In this document: one piece after another, positions 10,389 through 20,157 of the stretch | Position numbering within the stretch: the stretch's first letter is position 1 | How the letters are laid out: each line of letters begins with the position of its first letter | Origin: DATBVX01 sp963696675 | GTDB taxonomy: Bacteria; Pseudomonadota; Gammaproteobacteria; Steroidobacterales; Steroidobacteraceae | NCBI GenBank assembly: GCA_963696675.1 | Contig: CAVOLM010000061.1 | Coordinates: 1 to 64,000 of the forward strand | DNA: 64,000 nucleotides | Direction: 5' to 3' | Position numbers and translations under genes: made by a program | Notes under the pieces: model-generated | Database searches by the model: none | Told to the model about the DNA's origin: nothing | Seen by the model: the letters and a program-made list of their open reading frames with translations, nothing else

Positions 10389-11519
10389 ATGCGGCACAAT
10401 CTTCCGCCCGTATTGATCATGGCGGATCATCTCGGCTACGCCGAAGGTGTGGCTCACGGCGTCACGACCTATTTTCTCCAGGTCCTTCCCGTCCTGGCCG
10501 CAAGAGGCATCAATCTGAAAGCCTGCTTCCTTCGCGAGCCGCACCCGGCCGCGGAAGTGCTGCGCGAGCACGGAATAGAGCCCACGTTTCTCTCGGCTCG
10601 GAAGTGGAACCCTCTGGTCCTGAGGAGAGTCGCAGCCATTGCCAGGGAGCACCGCTGCCGCATCGTGCATGCATGCGGACTAAAGGCCACGCTCGCCGCG
10701 CGGGTGGTTTCCCGAAAGGTGCGCGCGGGAGCCATCGTGCACGTTCACGACTTTGGATATCCGGGTACGTTGCTGAGCATTCTGCATCGAGCTTTCGCGC
10801 GACCATCGGATCTGGGGGTCTGCGTGTCGCAAGCAGTGGGCGACGTCGCAGTAACGGGATATCACATTCGACCAGATCGAGTGCGAGTGGTTCATAACGG
10901 CATTCGACTGGAGGAGATTCGCAACGTGCCCCGTGATTCCAGGGTTCGGATCAGAGAGGCATTGGACATTTCTCGTGAAAGCAGCGTTATTGCGATGTTT
11001 GCACGCATGCACCCAGAAAAGGGTCACCGGCAAATGCTCGAGATGATGCGGCTGATTACGCAGCGTCTGCCCGATGTCGTCCTGGTCCTCGCCGGCGCTG
11101 GACCGGAGCTTTCCGCCTGCCAGGCGCTGGCAAGCGAGCTGGGGATCAAGGAACGCGTGCGCTTTCTCGGCCACCGAAACGATGTGCCACAGCTCCTCAT
11201 GGCTTCGGATCTGGTTGTGATGCCTTCCCACAATGAAGGGCTGGGATTCGCTGCAATCGAGGCGCTGGCAGCCGGCAGACCAGTAGTGGCATTTGCCGTC
11301 GGCGGGCTGCGAGAGGTAATCGATGATGGCGCCGATGGTCGACTCGTCAAGCCCGGCGATCAGGGTGCGTTTGTCGATGCAGTCGTCTCGCTATTGCATG
11401 ACCGACGGCGTCTGAGCGAGTACGGCACGCACGGCGCCGTCGCCGCGGAGAAGTTCAGCCTCGACACTCACGTCGAACGACTCATGCAGTGCTACGGCGA
11501 GGCCGCTGGCGCGGCATAG
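10389..11519 (+). CDS. GT4-family glycosyltransferase
   Basis: Intact 376-residue GT-B glycosyltransferase. The N-terminal domain contains HGVTTYFLQVLPVLAARG, and the C-terminal domain shows VVHNGI, MFARMHPEKGH, and the E-x7-E region in SHNEGLGFAAIEALAAGRP, which is the classical GT4 donor site. It starts six bases after the amidohydrolase stop, so the two are likely to form an operon. It is not closely similar to the MKxLxxAPQPF-type paralogues at 274 and 6642, so it probably adds a different sugar. Confidence 0.9.
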   Translation: MRHNLPPVLIMADHLGYAEGVAHGVTTYFLQVLPVLAARGINLKACFLREPHPAAEVLREHGIEPTFLSARKWNPLVLRRVAAIAREHRCRIVHACGLKATLAARVVSRKVRAGAIVHVHDFGYPGTLLSILHRAFARPSDLGVCVSQAVGDVAVTGYHIRPDRVRVVHNGIRLEEIRNVPRDSRVRIREALDISRESSVIAMFARMHPEKGHRQMLEMMRLITQRLPDVVLVLAGAGPELSACQALASELGIKERVRFLGHRNDVPQLLMASDLVVMPSHNEGLGFAAIEALAAGRPVVAFAVGGLREVIDDGADGRLVKPGDQGAFVDAVVSLLHDRRRLSEYGTHGAVAAEKFSLDTHVERLMQCYGEAAGAA

Positions 11520-11550
11520 ACACACGCGTGGTTCTCGCCAGGCTCGTGCC

Positions 11551-13503
11551 ATGAATCGACGAGACATCGTGACAGTCTTGGGTCACGCGCTGGTTGTGGT
11601 GGCCCTCATTGTCGTGCCGAGCCTTTGGCTCGCGCCACCGACATTCCGTGGGCTCCCTGCTTCGCAGTTGACGATGATCGGGATTTTTCCATTGGGCTAT
11701 CTCGTCTCTGTGCTCATCCTGAGCAGGAGTCGCGCCCGCGATGCAAGCATAAGGGCGTCGTACGTGATCCTTGTTGGAATCGCCTCGTTCGGCGTTTGTT
11801 TCGCGGTAGTCATCTTGTCCGAGTGGCTACTTCCCGAAGTACTCTCGTCCGAATTCCCACGACAAGCCCTGGTAACGAGCGTCTGTCTCGGGCTCCTCGG
11901 TCTCGTAAGTACGAACCTGCCACGGCGAGGGACACTCCTCGCTCCTGCGATCATGAGCCTGTTCGTACTAGGCGGCGTGGTCGGGCACGCAGCTTATCGC
12001 TTTCGTTTGCTGCCCCGACCCGAACCTGCCATGCGATCCGTGTCCTACTTGGATACATCCCTGTACGCGCTGAAGTTGACTCGGTACCAAAATATCCTAC
12101 CCAAGCAATTGCGATGGGGTGGCGGCATCGCTCCATGGGGATCCGACTACTTGCTGGCTGACGGTAACGGCTCGCTCTACGTCTTTCGCTTCACAAGCTC
12201 AGCCGAGGGTGTCGAGTTGATCAGGCTACCCAGAACCGTACCGCTTAATCCGAGTGAATTCATTGCTGGCGCGTACGAGATTTTCAAGAACTCACAGCAT
12301 CTCGGGCTTCGTTCGTTTCGAGTCGCCGACGTCCTGGTGAGACATCAAGGTGATATCGTTACGATTCTCGCCTCGCACCATTACTGGCATACCGCTCAAC
12401 AGTGTTTCGTCCTGCGTGTCTCCGCCCTCACGGGCACACGGGATCAAATTCTTGACAAGAAAATCGATTTGAAATGGCGGACCCTATTCGAGACATCACC
12501 ATGCCTTCCCTTCAACACCAGCAATGCCAGCGGCCTCCGTTTCGACGGATGGGAAGTCGGCGGCCGCATGGCCTTTCTGAACCAGGAGGAAGTCCTCCTG
12601 TCTGTTGGTGATCAGGGCCTCGATGGGGTGAATACGCCCCAGATGTTGTCTCAGGATGCCACGAGCTCCTACGGCAAGATTTTGCAGATCCGGCTCGCTA
12701 CCGGAGAGGCTCAAGTGTATAGCCTCGGGCACCGCAATCCTCAGGGTCTCGACGTCGATGCCTCAGGCAGGGTTTGGTCGACTGAACACGGACCGCGCGG
12801 TGGCGATGAGATCAATGTGATCAAGAAGGGCGCGAACTACGGCTGGCCACTGGTGACCTACGGCACCGACTATGCACGACTCAGTTGGCCGCTTAACACG
12901 AAACAAGGGCGCCACGAAGGCTTCGAGCAACCACTCTACGCTTTCGTGCCCTCAGTAGGGTTGTCAAGCCTCACCGTCGTCACGAGCGCGTTATTCCCGC
13001 TCTGGCAGGGCGATTTGCTCGTATCGTCTCTGAAGGCAAGAACCCTTTGGCGGATGCGCGTCACGGACGGACGCGTAATCTTTGCCGAACCGGTTCCGGT
13101 TTCACAACGCGTTCGCGATGTCCTGATTGGCGGTGATGGTCGGGTGATCCTCTGGACAGATGAAAGTGAGTTGGTCTCGATCGAGCCAACCGAGGCCCGC
13201 GTGGGCGATACGCTCATTGCACAGTGCAGGGGATGCCACTCGCTCAACTATGTCGAGCCTTCCGGGCTGGCACCCAACCTCTCGATGATCGTGGGGAGGC
13301 CGGTCGCCTCACTTGACGATTTCTCATATTCGGATGCCATGAAAGCATTCGGCGGTCGCTGGACGCGGAAGCGACTTGACGCCTTCCTTGCTGATCCTCA
13401 GGTTGTAGTTCCCGGTACCACGATGCAATTTGTCGGCATAAAGGATCCTGCTGACCGCGAGCGATTGATTACCTATCTTGAACAGCCGCCGAAGTGGGAG
13501 TGA
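11551..13503 (+). CDS. Membrane-anchored sugar dehydrogenase (GSDH-like beta-propeller) fused to cytochrome c
   Basis: A 650-residue three-part protein. Residues 1-150 hold about five hydrophobic spans. Residues ~180-545 resemble the PQQ-dependent glucose/sorbosone dehydrogenase propeller: LGHRNPQGLDVDASGRVW, STEHGPRGGDEINVI and GANYGWPLVTYG are its core motifs, including the catalytic-type His. A haem-binding CRGCH begins at about residue 559, and a Met further on (TTMQFVGIKD) is a plausible axial ligand, giving a C-terminal class I cytochrome c domain. This would couple oxidation of a sugar or alcohol outside the inner membrane to the respiratory chain. Soluble GSDH proteins are common; the added polytopic anchor and cytochrome are unusual. 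The gene is intact and lies between a glycosyltransferase and the HAD-UbiA gene. Confidence 0.82.
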   Translation: MNRRDIVTVLGHALVVVALIVVPSLWLAPPTFRGLPASQLTMIGIFPLGYLVSVLILSRSRARDASIRASYVILVGIASFGVCFAVVILSEWLLPEVLSSEFPRQALVTSVCLGLLGLVSTNLPRRGTLLAPAIMSLFVLGGVVGHAAYRFRLLPRPEPAMRSVSYLDTSLYALKLTRYQNILPKQLRWGGGIAPWGSDYLLADGNGSLYVFRFTSSAEGVELIRLPRTVPLNPSEFIAGAYEIFKNSQHLGLRSFRVADVLVRHQGDIVTILASHHYWHTAQQCFVLRVSALTGTRDQILDKKIDLKWRTLFETSPCLPFNTSNASGLRFDGWEVGGRMAFLNQEEVLLSVGDQGLDGVNTPQMLSQDATSSYGKILQIRLATGEAQVYSLGHRNPQGLDVDASGRVWSTEHGPRGGDEINVIKKGANYGWPLVTYGTDYARLSWPLNTKQGRHEGFEQPLYAFVPSVGLSSLTVVTSALFPLWQGDLLVSSLKARTLWRMRVTDGRVIFAEPVPVSQRVRDVLIGGDGRVILWTDESELVSIEPTEARVGDTLIAQCRGCHSLNYVEPSGLAPNLSMIVGRPVASLDDFSYSDAMKAFGGRWTRKRLDAFLADPQVVVPGTTMQFVGIKDPADRERLITYLEQPPKWE

Positions 13504-13683
13504 CGCGTCTTCATTGTGGGGACGACAAGGACAGTACCTAATTAGACGGCTTGTAACGAGGCAAGGACTCCATTGGACACCACCACAGTACACCGATGTG
13601 GACATGCTGACTCAGGCGTATCAGTCATACTTGATCGAACACAGCGGTAACACGAAACGCGTCCGGTCCTAGGAACTTCCAGC

Positions 13684-15141
13684 ATGCTGAGAGAAGCCGA
13701 CCACTCTGCAAATGAACGAGATGATCAGAGAATTCCCTTGTGCGTGGAACTGGAAGGAACCCTCTTAAGGTCGAATTTGCTTTTGGAAGGATGCCTGGAA
13801 TACACAAAGCACAATCTGATGTTCGCACTTAACGCGGTCAGATGGCTGATTCTGGGCCGGGCGCGTTTGAAATCCGAGATTGCGAGCCGTGCGTCACTGG
13901 AAGTCGCACTCCTGCCCACCAACACCGCGCTACTCACTTGGCTCGAAGCGGAACATAAAAAAGGCCGTCGCCTGATTCTGTGCACGGGTGCCAATCAAGC
14001 GATGGCGGAACGCGTTGCGGCTCATTTTCGAATCTTTGAGTCCGCAATGGGCAGCGACTCAGCCCGTAATCTTTCAGCGCGCGCCAAGGCATCTTTGCTC
14101 AGGGAGCAATTCGGTAGTGGTGGATTCGATTATGCGGGAAGCACGCTGGAGGAGATGCCTATCTGGAAGATCGCGCGGAGGGCGATCGTAGTCTCACCGA
14201 CCTTTAATCTTCAGCGGCATTCGCACCTGATACCGGCACTCGAACGCGTGTTTCAAGAGAGTCGCAGGCCCGCGATGGTTTGGTTTCGCGCCTTGCGAAT
14301 TCATCAATGGGCCAAGAATCTGCTGATCTTTGTTCCGGCCTTTGCATCGCATCGAGCGCTTGAGCCGACGGTTGCCGCATCAGCGCTCTTGGCATTTATT
14401 TGGTTTAGTGTGTGCGCGTCCGGCATGTATCTGATCAATGACCTCCTGGACCTTGATGCGGACCGCGCGCATTCGCGAAAACGCTTCCGCCCGTTGGCAT
14501 CGGGCGAACTTCCGCTAGGCCGAGGGATAACGGGCGCCTTGCTGCTCATAGTCACTGCCATTGTTGGTGCGGTGTTCAGCCTAGGTCCGCTATTCGTAGC
14601 CATCCTGGTGCTCTATCTGCTCGGCTCTCTTTGGTACTCACTCTCCCTGAAACGAACGGCAATGGTGGACGTACTCACGCTCGCTGGACTCTATACAGTC
14701 CGTGTCATCGCCGGCGGCGCTGCAATCGCAATAATGCCGTCTTTCTGGTTGCTTGCGTTTTCGGTGTTCCTGTTTCTCAGCCTGGCCATGGCGAAACGCC
14801 ACACTGAATTACGTTCCCTACTGCCGACGGGCCGCTCCATGGCCGCGGGCCGCGGATACACGGTAGACGACTTACCTCTGTTGCTCGCGTGCGGCACGTC
14901 GTCTGCATTTGCAAGTGTTCTTGTCCTCGCGTTCTACATTAATGTCGGCGCGAGCGAGCTATATCGATATCCACAAGCGCTATGGTTGCTATGTCCGCTT
15001 CTTCTGTATTGGATTTGCAGAGTGTGGCTCAAGACACATCGCGGGGAGCTACACGATGATCCGATCGTATTTGCCATGAAGGACAGGCCGAGCGTGGCGG
15101 TCGCCTGCCTGTGTGGACTGTTGGTGTGGGTCGCTAGCTAG
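13684..15141 (+). CDS. HAD-like domain fused to UbiA-family prenyltransferase (polyprenyl-phosphate phosphoribosyltransferase type)
   Basis: Residues 1-190 form a HAD-like domain and residues ~200-485 a multi-span UbiA prenyltransferase. The UbiA part has RIHQWAKNLLIFVP, NDLLDLDADRAHSRKRFRPL (about residues 252-271) and YSLSLKRTAMVDVLTLAG, the signatures of the decaprenyl-phosphate 5-phosphoribosyltransferase branch (mycobacterial Rv3806c type). Expected reaction: transfer of phosphoribose from PRPP to a polyprenyl phosphate. In the HAD part the canonical DxDGT is VELEGT (E22, E24), so both nucleophile/acid Asp are Glu; phosphatase activity is therefore doubtful. No DprE1- or DprE2-like gene is seen in the window. 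The gene is intact. Confidence 0.85.
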   Translation: MLREADHSANERDDQRIPLCVELEGTLLRSNLLLEGCLEYTKHNLMFALNAVRWLILGRARLKSEIASRASLEVALLPTNTALLTWLEAEHKKGRRLILCTGANQAMAERVAAHFRIFESAMGSDSARNLSARAKASLLREQFGSGGFDYAGSTLEEMPIWKIARRAIVVSPTFNLQRHSHLIPALERVFQESRRPAMVWFRALRIHQWAKNLLIFVPAFASHRALEPTVAASALLAFIWFSVCASGMYLINDLLDLDADRAHSRKRFRPLASGELPLGRGITGALLLIVTAIVGAVFSLGPLFVAILVLYLLGSLWYSLSLKRTAMVDVLTLAGLYTVRVIAGGAAIAIMPSFWLLAFSVFLFLSLAMAKRHTELRSLLPTGRSMAAGRGYTVDDLPLLLACGTSSAFASVLVLAFYINVGASELYRYPQALWLLCPLLLYWICRVWLKTHRGELHDDPIVFAMKDRPSVAVACLCGLLVWVAS

Positions 15142-15229
15142 GCTCAGATAAAGAATCGGTATTCCGTATCGTAGAGAGTCAGAAGTTGCAGCGCGCGATA
15201 CCCCGCTTTTCCATGGCTCTACTCGGCTG

Positions 15230-16775
15230 TTGGCGCTCGTGGTATTTGCCGCGTACGCGATCCAGGTCATAAACCTCTTCTACTTCGTCGGAGCACCTGC
15301 GTATGACGCAGGGTGGTTTGCCTACCCCCTGTCTCGATTCGAATTCCCTCCCAGCAATCCACTGTATATACAGGAACGCGGAATCCCATCGTTCTTCGCG
15401 TTTCACCTCGCCCCTATCATGCCACTGTGGGGTGGGCTCGCAGAGCTTGCGGGGCTCAATCCACCAATCGCCTACGCAGCGTATCAGGGGGTTTTTCACG
15501 CCCTACTTGCTCTTGTGGGTGCAGGTCTGGCCAGTACCTCCCTTGCTGGGCCATGGAATTTGTTGTTTCGGCTGTTCGTCGGATTCGCGCTGTCTTTTTC
15601 CCCTGTCGCGTTAAGCGCCATCAGCTTCCTTCATTACGAGCTTGCGATACCAATCCTATTCATCGCCAGCTGTTATGCCCTTTCGGTAGGTCGCAGGTAC
15701 CTGGCTGCCATTGCTTTCCTGCTGATGTTATTCGTGCGTACGGACGCGGGGTTTCACGCTTCCTGCTTCCTGGTTGCGTTTGCGGCGGGCGAATTCATCG
15801 CCGCTCGGCAATTCACGCCTGCGGCAAAACGCGCTCTCGTGGTCGCTGCGATAGCGTTCGTCTATTCCGGCGCTGCCTTCATGATCATTCGTGTCTACTA
15901 TCCGCAGTTCAGGAACTTCAGTTTCAGCTACTCGGGTCCGCACTTCTACAGCCACCTGAGTGCTTCATTGCTTCTCGACCGGACCGTCGCACTCTGGGAG
16001 ATGAGGCCTGAACTGTTTGTAATCTTCGCGGTCATCCCCGCGATTGGCATGGCTAGGCGTGACCTGTCGATTATCTTTGGTGCTGGCGCGATCCTGCCTT
16101 GGGTCATGTTGAACCTATCGGCTTATCGCGCCATACCGGGAGAACTCTATACCTACTATGCGTTCCCGTTCCTGGTACTCCTTGCCTGGCCCTTCCTGGT
16201 CCCCGCCCTGCGCCGGCTCGGTCAGGACAGCAACAACTCGGGCGGACTCCAAATCAGTACAGGTGTTGCAACGGCGTGGGTCGGCATGTGCATTGCTGCC
16301 TGGCTCGCATATTTCTTAACTCCATTTTCGCCAGATCGCGCTAGGTCTGCTGAGAGGCTGGTTTCTGCGTCGTATTTCTTGCCTAAACTCGACTTGAAGA
16401 CGGCGCTCCTTGTCAGCAGGTTTTCGACAACTTACGGGAAGATGATTGGTTCTCCAGGAACCCTGATCCTGATGGATGAGGCAATGATATCTCTGCTCCC
16501 GAATACCGGAAGATCCAACCTGTTCCGGCAAGGAAAAACGGAAGAGAGCCTTGCAGGGCCAGCCTTTCCTCATTGCTTACTTCAGCACCAACATGCACGC
16601 TAGCGCGCTAGAGAAATCGGACTTCGCCGTAGCTGCCGATGAGTGCTTCAGCCTAGCAGGTACGAACATTCGAATTCTTGCGCGCAGTCGTGGTGACCTC
16701 GTTCGTTCTTCTTTCGGCAATCTGATCGAACCCCTTGACTGCAACTTAGCGCTGCGCCAATGGGTGCGCCTGTAA
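15230..16775 (+). CDS. Polytopic membrane protein, possible GT-C/DUF2079-like (one frame break)
   Basis: Large integral membrane protein with roughly ten hydrophobic spans. After the first span there is an acidic motif (APAYDAGWFAYPL), and mid-protein LHYELAIPILFIASCYAL followed by LFVRTDAGFHAS recalls DUF2079 proteins, which are GT-C-like. This would suit a transferase that uses polyprenyl-phosphate-linked sugar supplied by the UbiA enzyme next door; that is inference. The frame changes near 16550, and the tail GQPFLIAYFSTNMHASALEK to 16775 belongs to it. The start is uncertain: TTG 15230 is the first usual start in this frame that fits, but codons are open further upstream. Confidence 0.6.
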
Positions 16776-16983
16776 GCGAGCTGACGTTGGCTCAGCGCCT
16801 CTTGCCCTGTGCGCCTACGAGGCGATTGCTGTTCCGAATTTTGGATCCGTACTATGTAACCCAGGGGCGGCCATCAAGAACGCGGCGTTGCGATATACTC
16901 TGCCTCGAAGCGTGTACTACTCGAGCGGTTTGCACGGTGCCTGAGGTCAGAAGAACTCCAAAGAGCCCCAAGGCCTGTATTAA

Positions 16984-18208
16984 GTGTCTACGCGCCCTCT
17001 GAATGTCCTGTGGCTGATCGACCACGTCTGCTATGACGGCAGTCTTCATGGTGGTGGCCGGTTGTTCATGAACCTGATTCCGAAATTCGACCCGCTGCGA
17101 GTGCGCATACATCCGTACTTCCTACGCGCTTCCGAGCGAAGTACTGACGGTTTTCAAATCGGCGGGGCACCCCGTCCGAAGTCTTGATCTTGGCAAGTAC
17201 GATCCGAGGTCGTTGACGAAGATCGCGCGGCTCTGCGATGAGCATCAGATCGATGTCATGCATCTCTTCTGCTACGCATCCTCCACGTTCGGGCGGTTGG
17301 TTGGCCAGCTGAAGGGCATACCTACCGTCATCCACGACTTCGATACCCAGGTTTATTTCCCGTATCCGCTTTATCTTCGCGTGCTGGACAGGATGCTGGC
17401 GCGCTCCACAGGCAAGGCTTTGGCGTCGTCGGCATTTTGCCGCGATTACATGCGCGACGTGCGTGCGGTACCGGGTGACCGGGTCGAAGTGCTCTACCAC
17501 GCGATCCCGCCCGAACAGCTGCAGGCCCGGACACAAGCCGATCGCGTGACCGCGCGGCGTGAGCTCGGCATCGGTTCCGAATTCCTATTCGCGGCAGTGA
17601 CCAAGCTCGGACCCGACCGCGGCAACGAAGCGATGCTCGCCGCATTCGCGAGGGCGCGCCAAAGGATTCCAGGCGCCAGACTAGCAATCGTCTACAAGCC
17701 GACCCTCTACCACCGCGTCCCAAAGGAGTACGAGGGTATCGAGTGGGCACGCAATCCAGAGCAAATGATGAAGCGTCTGATGGACGTTATCAGGCAGCTC
17801 GGGTTGCACGACGCGGTGCGTCTAGTGGATGCCCTGGAGCATCCGGAGCTTTACTATGCGGCCAGCGACGTGCTCGTAGCACCCTTCGAAAACGTACGGT
17901 TCAGCTCCGTGAACTTGGTCGAGGCAATGGCTTACGGACGTCCGCACATCGTGACCGACATCGGAGAGCCCACCGAGCTCGTCCACCGGTACCAGAGCGG
18001 CATCACGGTGCCTGTCGGTGACATCGCGAAGCTCGCGGATTCAATGGTGCTCCTTGCGACGGATCCAGACCGAGTAGCACTGCTCTCTGCTAATGCTCGC
18101 AAAGGCGCAGCGGACCTCACAGTAGACGCGGCAGCCGCACGCTTGTCACGCATTTACGAAAGTCTCCTGCCGCTCAAGTCGACCGAAGCCCATGCCGAGC
18201 TAGCGTGA
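16984..18208 (+). CDS. GT4-family glycosyltransferase (one frame break)
   Basis: GT-B glycosyltransferase. The N-terminus NVLWLIDHVCYDGSLHGGG has the Gly-rich loop after the first strand; the C-terminal half includes FAAVTKLGPDRGNEAMLAAF and SVNLVEAMAYGRPHIVTD, the donor-site region. The reading passes from frame 1 to frame 2 near 17155, giving HPVRSLDLGKYDPRSLTKIA. I start at GTG 16984. Its stop overlaps the next gene's GTG start (GTGA), so it is coupled to the deacetylase. The 208 bases upstream (16776-16983) show no other gene. Confidence 0.82.
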
Positions 18209-19116
18209 CTCTTCTTTCATCCCTGAAGGATGGGTGGCGGAAGAATGCGCCTGAAGCTCTTGGGTTCCTGAACGGAGCGTTACCCGATTTCGTAACGGCG
18301 CGACGGCCGCGCGAGGATCTGCGTGGCGTTCCGGTGTTCGCCTATCACCTTGTGCAGCCGGATGCCTTCGACGCGGATCTGGAATTTCTTGTCGCCAATG
18401 AGTACAAAACCCTCGGTGGCAACGACTTCGTCAACTACCTCGAGGGCACCGGCGACGTCGCCACTCGTTCAGTCGTGCTCACCTTCGATGATGGCCCTAA
18501 GAATTTCTTTGAGGTCGCGTTTCCCATCTTGGAGCGCTACCGCGCCAGAGCTCTCGCGTTCATTGCTCCTGGACTCCATGCAGACGCGGGTGTGGACGAT
18601 GACACCGATGCACGGCCAATGACGTGGCAGGAAATAGCCACGATCCACGCGTCAGGACTGGTTGACTTCCAGTCTCACACTTTCGAGAGCCGCTTCGTGC
18701 CGAACTGGCCGCAGCCGGTACCACTGGCCGCCTGCGATCCGGCGATCGAACGCAAGAGGCGGCGTCCCCCGCTGCCGTTCGAAGCGGACCTGGCGCTGTC
18801 CCGACGGGAACTCGAAAGGCGCTTGCCGGGAGCAAAGATCGATCAGCTTGCATTCCCGATGTATCTTGGAACACCCGCAGCCGTTAAGAGTGCCCGCGAT
18901 GTGGGGTTTCGAGCCTGCTACTGGGGACTGATTCCTAAGCGTCCTGTGAACCGTCGCGGTGATTCGCCTTTCTACGTAAGCCGTCTGAGTGACGAATTCC
19001 TGCGCAGACTGCCCGGCACCGGTCGTATTACGATTCGCGAGATGTTTCGTGCTCGTCTGCTCAGAATCCGCGAAGGGCGGGCGTGGCGCCAGAGATTTCC
19101 AATAGATTCCGAATGA
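18205..19116 (+). CDS. Polysaccharide deacetylase (NodB homology) with an altered metal motif
   Basis: Carbohydrate esterase 4-like protein of 303 residues. VVLTFDDGP (about residues 91-99) is the NodB motif 1 with the catalytic-base and metal Asp, and LAFPMYLGTP stands where the aromatic-Pro motif 3 usually lies. Motif 2 reads QSHTFESR: the expected H-T-x-x-H has Ser in place of the second His, which normally binds the zinc. Activity may be reduced, changed or lost. GTG 18205 overlaps the glycosyltransferase stop and the gene's own stop overlaps the next ATG (ATGA), so it is the middle of a tight three-gene unit. There is no signal peptide, suggesting a cytoplasmic or lipid-linked substrate. 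Confidence 0.82.
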   Translation: MTLLSSLKDGWRKNAPEALGFLNGALPDFVTARRPREDLRGVPVFAYHLVQPDAFDADLEFLVANEYKTLGGNDFVNYLEGTGDVATRSVVLTFDDGPKNFFEVAFPILERYRARALAFIAPGLHADAGVDDDTDARPMTWQEIATIHASGLVDFQSHTFESRFVPNWPQPVPLAACDPAIERKRRRPPLPFEADLALSRRELERRLPGAKIDQLAFPMYLGTPAAVKSARDVGFRACYWGLIPKRPVNRRGDSPFYVSRLSDEFLRRLPGTGRITIREMFRARLLRIREGRAWRQRFPIDSE

Positions 19117-20087
19117 CCAGATCGCTTCGCGTCATCATTTCGGTCGGGCTCCTGGCGCTGGTCATCTTTCTGGCGGATTGGCGTGCTGTCGCTGACGTCC
19201 TGAAGCGCGTTGACCTGCTGTGGGTGTCCTGCGCAACTGTCTTGGCCGCAGCCGACCGCGTGGTCCTCAATTCAAGGTGGCAACTCCTGCTGGCCGCTCG
19301 TGGTATCAGGATCCCCTTCATGAAACTGTTTCGCGTATACATGTCGGCCAACTTCCTCGGGTCCTTTCTGCCTAGCTCGCTTGGCGTCGATGCAGTACGC
19401 ATAGGTGCTCTTTGCCGGGCGGGCGAGCCGCCCCCTGAGGTGATTGCGGCTACGCTCGTGGACCGTGCGAGCATTGTGCTCGCCACGTTTCTGGTTGGAT
19501 CTGCGACGATTCTTGTGCTCGCTCAAACGCTTGTTCCACCGGACATTGCGCGCGTTGTGCTGATTTCCACGCTCGTCGCGGTACTGGCGTGTGCAGTATG
19601 TCTTCTGCCCGTCGTGCGGCGTTGGGTGCGGTTGACGCTGCTTCCGCGCCTGCCGGAGCGCATGCGGCACACGGTCGCCGGCATTGCGGACGCCGCACTC
19701 GCGTATCGGCATGAGGCGCGAATGTGGGCATGGGTCGTGCTCGCCACGGTCTTGATGTTCCTCGTACGATTCCTGTTCGCCAAGGCTGTGACGCTCTCCT
19801 GTGGAGTCGATTTGGCGTTTGTCGATCTCCTGCTCGTGATTCCCATTTTGTGGATTGTCGTAATGCTGCCCATTACGATCGGCGCAATCGGCGTACAGGA
19901 TGCGGGTTACGTTGTGCTCATGTCGCTGCTCGGCGTGAGTGCCCCGATTGCTGTCAGCATGTCGCTGGTGGAGCATGTAGTCACCCGCGCGGTCTGCTTG
20001 CCCGGATTGTTCTTCGTTGGCGAGGCGGTTACCGGTTCCGGGCAAAAGAGAAAAGATTCTCCCGCCGCACAGTCGAGACACACCTAA
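19113..20087 (+). CDS. UPF0104/lysylphosphatidylglycerol-synthase-TM family membrane protein
   Basis: Integral membrane protein of about 324 residues with eight or so hydrophobic spans. MSANFLGSFLPSSLGVDAVRIGAL and, near the end, LPITIGAIGVQDAGYV match the conserved segments of the UPF0104 (AglD2/MprF transmembrane) family, often linked to lipid or glycolipid flipping. ATG 19113 overlaps the deacetylase stop as ATGA; an in-frame GTG at 19083 is less likely. It is the last gene of the glycan region and is convergent with yidC after 70 bases. A role in exporting the finished lipid-linked glycan is plausible but inferred. Confidence 0.78.
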   Translation: MTRSLRVIISVGLLALVIFLADWRAVADVLKRVDLLWVSCATVLAAADRVVLNSRWQLLLAARGIRIPFMKLFRVYMSANFLGSFLPSSLGVDAVRIGALCRAGEPPPEVIAATLVDRASIVLATFLVGSATILVLAQTLVPPDIARVVLISTLVAVLACAVCLLPVVRRWVRLTLLPRLPERMRHTVAGIADAALAYRHEARMWAWVVLATVLMFLVRFLFAKAVTLSCGVDLAFVDLLLVIPILWIVVMLPITIGAIGVQDAGYVVLMSLLGVSAPIAVSMSLVEHVVTRAVCLPGLFFVGEAVTGSGQKRKDSPAAQSRHT

Positions 20088-20157
20088 GACTCTCGATGGC
20101 GGTATGGGCTGCGGCACAGCCATCACGTGCGTCGCTCAAATCGCGCGGTTAACCTGC

